A stretch of DNA of 5,427 nucleotides, taken from contig PWSL01000301.1 of NCBI GenBank assembly GCA_003563255.1, positions 1-5,427 of the forward strand, written 5' to 3'. The number at the start of each line of letters is the position of its first letter. The stretch's first letter is position 1. The stretch comes from Desulfonatronospira sp. GTDB taxonomy: Bacteria > Desulfobacterota > Desulfovibrionia > Desulfovibrionales > Desulfonatronovibrionaceae. The position numbers and the translations under genes were made by a program. The notes below the pieces were generated by a model that was not told the origin of the DNA, did no database searches, and saw only the letters and a program-made list of their open reading frames with translations. This document shows positions 1 to 5,425 of the stretch, one piece after another.

Positions 1-76
1 ACTGGCTCTCCCCGCACTTATTTTTAAAACCTGTCAATCATCCTTCAGAAAAATAAGTGCGGGGGTGCCTGTCCCC
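1..76 (-). repeat. REPIN/MITE-like hairpin element, copy A (left edge may be cut by window)
   Basis: Two 16-base arms, CCCCGCACTTATTTTT at 10-25 and its exact reverse complement at 49-64, enclose a 23-base spacer, so the element can fold into a long hairpin. A flank ending GTGCCTGTCCCC lies at 66-76. The whole unit, spacer included, recurs in reverse complement at 2099-2175 with only about five differences by eye. This shows it is a dispersed element and not a chance palindrome. Two inverted short palindromic units with a conserved spacer is the layout of REPINs, which are moved by RAYT (Y1 transposase-like) proteins. No such transposase is in the window, so the class is inference. Strand is set relative to copy B, taken as +. 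Confidence 0.8.
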
Positions 77-88
77 AATTTAGACAGG

Positions 89-117
89 TTGAAAAGTTTT
101 ATAAGTTTCGCTGTAGT
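89..117 (+). promoter_or_regulatory. Possible sigma70-type promoter of the HAD-peptidase operon
   Basis: TTGAAA (89-94) is a five-of-six match to the -35 box. TGTAGT (112-117) is a four-of-six match to the -10 box, with a 17-base spacer. It would start transcription about 10-15 bases before the HAD start codon at 136, leaving a very short leader. The site sits directly downstream of repeat copy A. The -10 match is mediocre in AT-rich sequence, so this is tentative. Confidence 0.3.
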
Positions 118-135
118 GTTAAGAAAAGAGCTTTT

Positions 136-759
136 ATGAATAATTGCAGCATTGAATGGGCTGTTTTCGATTACGGAGGGGTTCTGGCGGAAGAAGGCTT
201 TATGGCCGGGCTGAATGCCATGGCTGACAAGTCCGGTCTGGACCGTGATTTTGTGTTCCAGGCGGCCAGGGAGGTGATCCTGTCCACAGAGTATCTTACC
301 GGCCGTGGAAGTGAAGAAGTTTTCTGGGACAGGTTCAGGGAGGTCACAGGGATACATGGCGGTCCGCAGGAACTAAGGCAAGAGATTTTATCCAGGTTTG
401 TACTTCGCCCGTGGATGCTGCAGCTTTTGGAAAAGCTGAAGGCCATGGGTGTCAGGCGGGCTATCCTGAGTGACCAGGTGAACTGGCTGGACGAACTGGA
501 AGCCAGAGACAATTTTTTCAGGTTTTTTGACAAAGTATTCAACAGCTATCACGTTGGCAAAAGTAAAAACGATCCCACCATTTTTGATGACCTGCTTGTC
601 TGGACTGGAGCTGCAGCCGGCAGGACCGTGTTTGTGGACGATCACCAGCCGCACGTGGACAGGGCGGTTTCCAGGGGGATCAATGGAATTTGCTATACCG
701 GCGGTGAAGACTTCTTGAGGCGTTTTTCCATTATTTGTCCGGGTATTCAAGAGGATTAA
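136..759 (+). CDS. HAD-superfamily (subfamily IA-like) hydrolase
   Basis: This is a 207-residue soluble protein of the haloacid dehalogenase superfamily, probably a cytoplasmic phosphatase; the substrate cannot be read from sequence. Four HAD motifs are visible. Motif I is VFDYGGVL, with the predicted nucleophile D12. Motif II is the AILSDQ segment, with S112. Motif III is the lysine in GKSKNDPTIF (K144, or K142). Motif IV is the acidic pair D168/D169 in TVFVDDHQPHVDRA. Residues about 20-95 are the helical cap of a C1-capped HAD. The usual second aspartate of motif I (D-x-D) is glycine (G14), as in the FDxGxV group that includes E. coli YihX. The length suits that group. ATG at 136 has only a weak GA-rich ribosome site (AAAAGAG), and no better upstream start is evident. 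The stop lies 3 bases before the peptidase gene, indicating an operon. Confidence 0.9.
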   Translation: MNNCSIEWAVFDYGGVLAEEGFMAGLNAMADKSGLDRDFVFQAAREVILSTEYLTGRGSEEVFWDRFREVTGIHGGPQELRQEILSRFVLRPWMLQLLEKLKAMGVRRAILSDQVNWLDELEARDNFFRFFDKVFNSYHVGKSKNDPTIFDDLLVWTGAAAGRTVFVDDHQPHVDRAVSRGINGICYTGGEDFLRRFSIICPGIQED

Positions 760-762
760 ACC

Positions 763-1461
763 GTGTATCCTGAGCCGGTTTACAGGATCCAGGTGGAAGA
801 GATAAGTGCGGAAGTGGTCTTTAAAAGGATCAGGCATATGCACATCCGGGTCTACCCGCCTCACGGGGTTGTGCGCATCTCCGCACCCTTGAAGGTCAGA
901 ATGGACCGTGTGCGGGCTTTTATGACATCCAGGCTGGACTGGATTCGAAAGCGCAAAAGAAGCATCCAGGAAAGCATCCCCCTGAAGCCATCCAAACCAC
1001 TCAACGGGGTTCTCTATCCTGTCTGGGGACAAAAATATTCCTTATTGACAGTGGAGCGCGACAGACCCCCTTTTGTAAAACTCAGGCAAAAGAGCATCAT
1101 CCTGGCTGTTCGTCCGGGTACAGGCCTGGACAAGAAAGAGGCCTTGCTCAATAAATGGTTTCGGGAACAGGTGAAAGACGCTGCCTCGGCTCAGGTGGAT
1201 AAATGGTCCAGCATTATGCGGGTCAAAGTCAACAAGATATTTGTGCAGGCCATGAAGACCAAGTGGGGCACCTGCAATATGGACAAGGGTAATATCCGCC
1301 TCAATACCGACCTGGTTCACCATCCTCCCAGATGCCTGGAATACCTGGTGGTGCACGAACTGGCGCACTTGCTGGAGCCCTGCCACAACAGGCGCTTTTA
1401 CACCATAATGGACGATTTCTTTCCCCAATGGCGTCTGTACAGGGAGATGCTCAACGGTTGA
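763..1461 (+). CDS. YgjP-like zinc metallopeptidase (COG1451 / DUF45, SprT-like)
   Basis: A 232-residue predicted cytoplasmic zinc metallopeptidase of the YgjP family. The C-terminal catalytic part is clear: a gluzincin-type HELAH (H198, E199, H202) followed by LLEPCHNRRF, where H208 is the expected third zinc ligand. Before it, KTKWGTCNMDKGNIRLN (166-181) matches the family's conserved tryptophan-glycine-(Ser/Thr)-Cys strand. The N-terminal half (about 15-110) is the basic, strand-rich YgjP region, with KRIRHMHIRVYPPHGVVRISAP typical of it. No signal peptide or membrane segment is seen. The start is GTG, supported by AAGAGGA at 749-755 with 7 bases of spacing; the ribosome site overlaps the end of the HAD gene, so translation is probably coupled. 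The physiological substrate of this family is not established. In many genomes the family sits beside type I restriction genes, but none is seen here. Confidence 0.92.
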   Translation: MYPEPVYRIQVEEISAEVVFKRIRHMHIRVYPPHGVVRISAPLKVRMDRVRAFMTSRLDWIRKRKRSIQESIPLKPSKPLNGVLYPVWGQKYSLLTVERDRPPFVKLRQKSIILAVRPGTGLDKKEALLNKWFREQVKDAASAQVDKWSSIMRVKVNKIFVQAMKTKWGTCNMDKGNIRLNTDLVHHPPRCLEYLVVHELAHLLEPCHNRRFYTIMDDFFPQWRLYREMLNG

Positions 1462-1483
1462 GCCGGTATGCCTGTATAAAGGG

Positions 1484-2032
1484 CTAAGCAAAAGACCTTT
1501 TGAAAAGCTCTTCCAAAGCCTGTCTGCCGTTGTCCTCCAGGAATCTGGTTCCAGTGCCGGTGAAATGCTGCATGGAAATCACCGGGGCCTGAATCGGCCT
1601 CCATTCGCCTTCATCCCAAGTGAACCACTCATTGCGCGTCTGGTCAAAAACAAAAAGAGGCTTGTTGCAGATTTTGGCGTATTCGGCCCCCCATCCGGTA
1701 CCGCCCTTGACAGTTTTGTCTTCAAGAATCCGGCCCACTACAAATACTTCCGTGCCGCTGGAAACCTGCCAGCAGATGGTCTGCAGGACCTTGCGGAATA
1801 TCGGAGCTCTGGAATAGTTTCTGTGCATGAGTCTGGAAACGTAGGTAATGCTGACGTCCTTTTTGGCCAGTTCCTCATTGGTAAGATACCTGACCCCCCT
1901 GCTTCTTTCGATGGTATGGCCTTCAAAACTGTAATTGACCTCGTCCAGACCGTACTTTTGCGCCAGTTCTCCGAAACATGCCTCTGTACCTTTCGCGCCA
2001 CCGCTGAACAATATAAATGAGCTTGGATGCAT
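1484..2032 (-). CDS. Uncharacterised protein, probable SLOG/LOG-like Rossmann fold
   Basis: A 182-residue soluble protein of unknown function. It opens with a hydrophobic strand and glycine-rich turn, FILFSGGAKGTEA (6-18). A second motif, KTVKGGTGWGAEYAK (106-120), is followed by the strand KPLFVFDQ and an aromatic segment NEWFTWDEGEW (134-144). A GG-x-x-G turn near the N-terminus plus a later GGTGWG turn is the pattern of nucleotide-binding Rossmann proteins in the SLOG (SMF/DprA-LOG) superfamily; assignment is by motif likeness only. I chose ATG at 2032 because GGAGGA (2042-2037) sits 4 bases upstream. A longer reading from GTG at 2110 would start inside the repeat element and lacks such a site. 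The gene converges on the peptidase gene with a 22-base gap. It could equally be another Rossmann-like family; a molybdenum-carrier/YpsA-like protein is one alternative. Confidence 0.85.
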   Translation of the reverse strand: MHPSSFILFSGGAKGTEACFGELAQKYGLDEVNYSFEGHTIERSRGVRYLTNEELAKKDVSITYVSRLMHRNYSRAPIFRKVLQTICWQVSSGTEVFVVGRILEDKTVKGGTGWGAEYAKICNKPLFVFDQTRNEWFTWDEGEWRPIQAPVISMQHFTGTGTRFLEDNGRQALEELFKRSFA

Positions 2033-2036
2033 TATG

Positions 2037-2042
2037 TCCTCC
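2037..2042 (-). promoter_or_regulatory. Strong Shine-Dalgarno site that sets the start of the 1484-2032 gene
   Basis: On the - strand the bases read GGAGGA, 4 bases before ATG at 2032-2030. It is the strongest ribosome site in the window and favours the 182-residue product over the 208-residue reading that begins at 2110. Confidence 0.8.
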
Positions 2043-2068
2043 AGGTAATTATGTTGTTTTTTTCGACT

Positions 2069-2208
2069 GTATCTGCTCAGCGCATTTTTGGGAAAGCAGG
2101 GGACAGGCACCCCCGCACTTATTTTTCTGAAAGATGATTGACATGTTTAAAAAAATAAGTGCGGGGAGAGTCAGTCCCCGTGCCATATGCAAAGCGCTGA
2201 ACAGATAC
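2069..2208. repeat. 15-bp inverted repeat flanking repeat copy B
   Basis: GTATCTGCTCAGCGC at 2069-2083 and GCGCTGAACAGATAC at 2194-2208 are reverse complements with one mismatch. They lie on both sides of copy B, 15 bases before and 18 bases after it, giving a nested palindrome. A natural reading is that an older hairpin, possibly a terminator-like or palindromic element, had the repeat inserted into its loop. No matching arms surround copy A within the window. Confidence 0.65.
2099..2175 (+). repeat. REPIN/MITE-like hairpin element, copy B
   Basis: This is the inverted counterpart of the element at 1-76. Arms CCCCGCACTTATTTTT (2111-2126) and its exact complement (2151-2166) enclose a 24-base spacer containing GATGATTGACA, also present in copy A. 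It begins GGGGACAGGCAC at 2099. It continues as GAGAGTCAGTCCCC to 2179, beyond the part comparable with copy A, whose matching end is cut by the window edge. It lies between the SLOG-like gene and the kinase gene, in transcribed or leader sequence of neither with certainty. Confidence 0.8.
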
Positions 2209-2245
2209 TTATTATAACAGAAAGGCTGCAAAATAATAGTGTCGC

Positions 2246-2258
2246 GGGGACTGTCCCC
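2246..2258. repeat. Solo GGGGAC-T-GTCCCC palindrome
   Basis: A perfect 6-bp palindrome around a central T lies 27 bases beyond the kinase stop codon. Its GGGGAC core matches the ends of the copy A/B elements (GGGGACAGGCAC and CAGTCCCC), so it is probably a solo or decayed REP unit of the same family. On the - strand no run of T follows it, so I do not call it a terminator. Confidence 0.5.
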
Positions 2259-2285
2259 AGACCGATTGCAGCATCCCCTGAATGG

Positions 2286-5051
2286 TTACGATTTTTTGCA
2301 GGCGCATCCTGTATGCCTGGAAAGCTCTTTATCCAGGTCCGCAATCTGCACCGGTTTGGCCAGATAGCCGTTCATGCCGGCCTGCAGAAACTTTTCCCTG
2401 TCACCGCTCATGACATTGGCTGTCAAGGCTATAATCGGTATGTCCCTGTTGGTACCGATGCTCATGGATTTACGAATTATGCCGGTTGCCTCTACTCCAT
2501 TCATTATGGGCATTTGTATGTCCATCAGGATACAGTCAAAATCCTGCTTTTCAAGCAACAACAGCACCTCTTGCCCGTCGCCGGCCAGCACGACTTCATG
2601 CCCCATTTTTTCCAGAATCTTCATCATGGGAAACTGGTTGGAGACATCGTCCTCAGCCAAAAGGATGCGCAGGCCCTGTTTTTTTTCGTGCAACAGATTA
2701 ACCTGATGTTCCTCCGGCTGGGAAGCCTTCACAGGAAGCTTGAAGGGCAGGCTCACGTAGACCGTGGTTCCATCTCCTTCAGTGCTTGTTAAGCTGATAT
2801 TGCCTCCCATGAGCTCCACTAGACGGCGGACAATGGCCAGCCCAAGGCCGGCGCCCTGATATTTCCTGGTATGGGAACCGTCAACCTGGGTAAACGGCTG
2901 GAAAAGGTTTCCAAGCTTATCCTCAGGTATGCCTGTCCCAGTGTCGGAGATGGTGAACAGTATTCTAATATCTTCATCTTTTCCGGGGTGTAAAGGAGAA
3001 ATATTCAGGGTTACCGTCCCCTTATCCGTGTACTTAAGGGCATTGCCCACAAGGTTAAACAATATCTGCAGCAGACGGGCCTCGTCCCCTGTAAGCCTGT
3101 CGGGCAGTGCGTCGTCCTGTGTACATATCAGGGATACGCCTTTTTCCATGGCGGTTGCCCTGAACAGATCCGCCAGGGCATCTTGCAGATCTCTCAGGCG
3201 GAACTCCTCTTGGATGATTTCCATCTTACCCGCTTCAACTCTGGACAGATCAAGAATATCGGATAAGAGTCTTATCAGACGTTCAGCAGAGGTGAGGCTC
3301 AAGTCAACATATTCTTTCTGCTCCTTATCCAGATCAGTGCTCTGCAGGACCTGCAGGGACCCCATGATGCCGTTTACAGGCGTGCGAATCTCATGGCTCA
3401 TGTTGGCCAGGAATTCGGACTTGGCCTGGCTGGCGGCCTCGGCCTGCTCTTTGGCCAGCAATAATTTTTGTCGGAATGTTTTTTGTTCTGTAATATCACG
3501 AACAATTCCGACAGCATGCCACTTGTTATGCAGCGAGACAGAGGACAGTGAAAGCGAGATGGGAATTTCCTTGCCGTCCCTGCCGATGGCGAACAACTCG
3601 AGTGTTTTGCCGACGGCATTGCCCTCACCGCTTTTCTGAAATTCCGGGAAGGCATTATTATAGGCTTCCAGGTATCTCTTTGGAGCCAGGAGATTGTGCA
3701 GGTTTTTCCCCATAACCTCTTCTGAGGTGTATCCGAAAATTGATTCGGCCATGGGGTTCCAATAGGAGATTTCTCCCTCAGGCCCCATCATGACGATGGC
3801 ATCCTGAGCTGAGCCTGTAATGGCCAGCAGGCTTGCCTGGCTCTCCTGCAGCGCCTCCTGGGTGCGCTTGCGCTCAGTGATGTCCATTACAAAACCAACT
3901 ATTTTTTTGCCTGAATCATCAAGGACCACACCTGCTGATTGTCTTGTCCAGCATATAGCGCCGTCTTTTTTGATGATACGGTGTTCATACTCCTGAAAAA
4001 CACTTTTGTGCTCTTCTGTCATTGAATGGTGTATGCTGATTACATAATCTCTGTCATCAGGGTGCACCAGTTTTATAAAAGCATCGAATGTCCCTGCAAA
4101 CTCCCCTTCATCCAAACCATAAAGGGCTTCACACTCTTTTGACAGATAAAACGAATCATGATTTATATCATATTCCCATGTACCTGAATGTGCAAAGGTT
4201 TGTGCCTGAGCAAGTCTTTGCCTGTATCTCTGGAGTGCATTGATTTTTTCCCTGAGATGTGCAACCATGCTGTTCAGTGCTTCTGCCAGGATGCGAATCT
4301 CGTCCTTATTCTTCACCTCCAGGGTTTGGTCTAAATTTCCGCCGGAGCCGATAACTCTGGCAAATGAGATGGTTTTCAACAAAGGCCTGAGGAGGTTCAA
4401 CACTATAAAAGATACTACAAGTCCTGTTGCCGCCAGAATAGCCATTGTCCAGGCCAGGGAGGTGTTTCTTGCAACCTGGGCGACCTCTTCAACATCGTGT
4501 ATATACACCCCGGTGCCCACAATCCATTCCCAGGGCTCAAAGCCGGCCACATAAGAAATCTTGGGTTCAATTCTTTCCTCGTCATCGTAATATTGCCAGA
4601 GGTATTCCACATGCCCGGTATTCTGTCTCTGCACTACTTCAACCATTTCCACAAAAAGGTTGAGACCCTGGGGATCCTGGAATCCGGAGAGGTCTGCCCC
4701 ATCCAGATCATGCCTGAAAGGGTGCATGATCATCCGGGGGTGATAATCGTTTACCCAGAAATAATCCTGTCTATGTTCCCCAAAAGTCATGGAGGCGATG
4801 GTTGCTCTGGCCCTGCTCTGGGCTTCCTCCCTGGTCAGTGCTCCTGTCTGTTCCTTTTGATGCAGGCTGTCAAGTATTCCCAGGGCTGTATAAACCATCT
4901 CCCTGGTTTTATTCTTTTTTCCCTCGTAAATGCTGTCATGGATAGCAGGTACAAGATAAAGCGTTATCAAGAGGAGAAAAAAGATTATGGGAATGATGCC
5001 CAGCGCAGCCAACTTGATTTTGATGCTGGAAATATTTAGCCATTTAATCAT
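2286..5051 (-). CDS. Membrane-bound hybrid sensor histidine kinase (Cache-HAMP-PAS-PAS-HisKA-HATPase-REC)
   Basis: A 921-residue inner-membrane sensor kinase; the ligand is unknown. Order from the chosen start: TM1 about 14-35. Periplasmic Cache domain about 40-190, with YFWVNDYHPRMIMHP and KISYVAGFEPWEWIVGTGVY typical of Cache_2/sCache_2 proteins. TM2 about 198-221. HAMP about 220-272. PAS 1 about 282-396, ending in MDITERK, and PAS 2 about 402-524, ending in VRDITEQK. HisKA has phospho-acceptor H553 in NMSHEIRTP. HATPase_c has N666/N670 (N box), DTGTG from D703 and GAGLGL at 733-738. The C-terminal receiver has an acidic pocket at E800-D802, phospho-acceptor D844, T877 and K899. All catalytic residues are present, so it should be active. 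No Hpt domain or partner regulator is nearby, so the phosphorelay partner is encoded elsewhere. The start at 5051 has GAGG 5 bases upstream. An in-frame ATG at 5084 would add 11 residues but overlaps the -10 box of the predicted promoter. Confidence 0.95.
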   Translation of the reverse strand: MIKWLNISSIKIKLAALGIIPIIFFLLLITLYLVPAIHDSIYEGKKNKTREMVYTALGILDSLHQKEQTGALTREEAQSRARATIASMTFGEHRQDYFWVNDYHPRMIMHPFRHDLDGADLSGFQDPQGLNLFVEMVEVVQRQNTGHVEYLWQYYDDEERIEPKISYVAGFEPWEWIVGTGVYIHDVEEVAQVARNTSLAWTMAILAATGLVVSFIVLNLLRPLLKTISFARVIGSGGNLDQTLEVKNKDEIRILAEALNSMVAHLREKINALQRYRQRLAQAQTFAHSGTWEYDINHDSFYLSKECEALYGLDEGEFAGTFDAFIKLVHPDDRDYVISIHHSMTEEHKSVFQEYEHRIIKKDGAICWTRQSAGVVLDDSGKKIVGFVMDITERKRTQEALQESQASLLAITGSAQDAIVMMGPEGEISYWNPMAESIFGYTSEEVMGKNLHNLLAPKRYLEAYNNAFPEFQKSGEGNAVGKTLELFAIGRDGKEIPISLSLSSVSLHNKWHAVGIVRDITEQKTFRQKLLLAKEQAEAASQAKSEFLANMSHEIRTPVNGIMGSLQVLQSTDLDKEQKEYVDLSLTSAERLIRLLSDILDLSRVEAGKMEIIQEEFRLRDLQDALADLFRATAMEKGVSLICTQDDALPDRLTGDEARLLQILFNLVGNALKYTDKGTVTLNISPLHPGKDEDIRILFTISDTGTGIPEDKLGNLFQPFTQVDGSHTRKYQGAGLGLAIVRRLVELMGGNISLTSTEGDGTTVYVSLPFKLPVKASQPEEHQVNLLHEKKQGLRILLAEDDVSNQFPMMKILEKMGHEVVLAGDGQEVLLLLEKQDFDCILMDIQMPIMNGVEATGIIRKSMSIGTNRDIPIIALTANVMSGDREKFLQAGMNGYLAKPVQIADLDKELSRHTGCACKKS

Positions 5052-5056
5052 ATCGG

Positions 5057-5060
5057 CCTC
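5057..5060 (-). promoter_or_regulatory. Shine-Dalgarno site deciding the kinase start
   Basis: GAGG on the - strand lies 5 bases before ATG at 5051-5049. The alternative ATG at 5084 has only an AGGGGG run 2 bases away, too close for good initiation. Confidence 0.6.
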
Positions 5061-5079
5061 GTTTTTTACTTGTTGCTCT

Positions 5080-5108
5080 AGCATAGCCCCCTGGAATTAT
5101 TGTGTCAA
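5080..5108 (-). promoter_or_regulatory. Sigma70-type promoter of the hybrid kinase gene
   Basis: Reading the - strand, a perfect TTGACA (5108-5103) is followed after exactly 17 bases by TATGCT (5085-5080), a four-of-six -10 box. Transcription would begin near 5073, giving a leader of about 20 bases that contains the GAGG ribosome site. The alternative start codon at 5084 lies within the -10 box and would not be in this transcript. Confidence 0.65.
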
Positions 5109-5147
5109 TCCACGAAGTCTAAGGTTGGCTTTGCCCGAAAACAGGTT

Positions 5148-5203
5148 GTCAGTTATCAGCGCCTCGCCCGGGCGGCCCGGGACCGAACCGATAAGTAACT
5201 GAC
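5148..5203. repeat. Interrupted palindrome with CCCGGG core
   Basis: Outer arms GTCAGTTA (5148-5155) and TAACTGAC (5196-5203) are exact complements. Nested inside are two CCCGGG hexamers (5167-5172 and 5176-5181) that can also pair, and CGCCCGGGCG (5165-5174) is itself a palindrome. The parts between outer and inner arms do not match, so pairing is interrupted. Confidence 0.55.
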
Positions 5204-5209
5204 ACCCCT

Positions 5210-5235
5210 CGTTCCCAGGCTCCAGCCTGGGAACG
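5210..5235. repeat. Perfect 12-bp inverted repeat (REP-like)
   Basis: CGTTCCCAGGCT (5210-5221) and AGCCTGGGAACG (5224-5235) are exact complements separated by CC, and outer CCTC/GAGG (5207-5210 and 5241-5244) could extend pairing. Elements of the GTTCCC-AGGCT...AGCCT-GGGAAC type are, from general knowledge, dispersed repeats in many bacterial genomes. No T run follows on either strand, so a terminator is unlikely. Confidence 0.7.
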
Positions 5236-5247
5236 TCTAAGAGGCCA

Positions 5248-5275
5248 CTTTTTCCGCGCAGGGTCGCGGAAAAAG
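5248..5275. repeat. Perfect 11-bp inverted repeat, 6-base loop
   Basis: CTTTTTCCGCG (5248-5258) pairs exactly with CGCGGAAAAAG (5265-5275) around CAGGGT. An AGG/CCT pair outside could extend it past a small bulge. The A and T runs are within the stem and not after it, so it does not fit a rho-independent terminator on either strand. Confidence 0.65.
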
Positions 5276-5290
5276 CCTAGTGACTTACTC

Positions 5291-5425
5291 ATGAAACCTT
5301 GTCATAAAAAACAAGAAAATATTGAACCACGCGAAGCGCGTGGCAGGCCAGCCGCCCCGGTTGAATGCCCTTCGGGCTTGCTCTTCGAGCAATTCAACTG
5401 GGCAGGCAAAGTACGCAAAGTTTAA
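5291..5425 (+). CDS. Possible 44-residue ORF spanning palindromes (doubtful)
   Basis: ATG at 5291 opens 44 codons ending at TAA 5423-5425. The product is basic and begins MKPCHKKQENIEPREARGRP, with a C-terminal part FEQFNWAGKVRKV. There is no convincing ribosome site before it. A frame this long occurs by chance in roughly one case in eight, so length alone is no evidence. Both hairpins at 5327-5343 and 5356-5402 are read through in frame without stops. It may be a repeat-derived open frame and not a gene. Confidence 0.2.
   Translation: MKPCHKKQENIEPREARGRPAAPVECPSGLLFEQFNWAGKVRKV
5327..5343. repeat. 7-bp perfect hairpin
   Basis: CCACGCG (5327-5333) and CGCGTGG (5337-5343) pair exactly around AAG. 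It lies 12 bases before the three-way-junction element, and the two may be parts of one larger repeat. Confidence 0.6.
5356..5402. repeat. Three-way-junction palindromic element
   Basis: The outer stem is CCCGGTTGAAT (5356-5366) against ATTCAACTGGG (5392-5402), 11 pairs with one G-T. It encloses two perfect hairpins, GCCC-TTC-GGGC (5367-5377) and TTGCTC-TTC-GAGCAA (5378-5392). One A is shared between the second hairpin and the outer stem. Almost every base is paired, giving a compact cloverleaf-like fold. It lacks the T-loop, anticodon arm and length of a tRNA. Confidence 0.65.

Noticed and set aside
388..1032. 214-codon open frame on the - strand
   Set aside because: It is antisense to the HAD and peptidase genes, both of which carry clear family motifs on the other strand.
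1484..2110. Longer reading of the SLOG-like gene from GTG at 2110
   Set aside because: It starts inside the repeat element, has no ribosome site, and its first 26 residues look unrelated to a folded domain. ATG at 2032 has GGAGGA 4 bases upstream.
2246..2258. Rho-independent terminator for the kinase gene
   Set aside because: The GGGGAC/GTCCCC palindrome has a one-base centre and no run of T after it on the - strand.
2929..3639. 236-codon open frame on the + strand
   Set aside because: It lies wholly antisense to the kinase HisKA/HATPase region, is rich in serine, arginine and leucine as antisense frames often are, and shows no recognisable motif.
4497..5039. 180-codon open frame on the + strand
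   Set aside because: It is antisense to the Cache domain and first membrane segment of the kinase, with no motif of its own.
5052..5084. Kinase start at ATG 5084
   Set aside because: This ATG lies in the predicted -10 box and its AGGGGG run is only 2 bases away. The start at 5051 is better supported, though 5084 is not excluded.
5248..5275. Rho-independent terminator
   Set aside because: The hairpin is strong but its A and T runs are inside the stem, and neither strand has a following T run.
5356..5402. tRNA or tRNA-like gene
   Set aside because: It has two hairpins and a closing stem but is too short, with TTC loops and no T-loop or anticodon arm.
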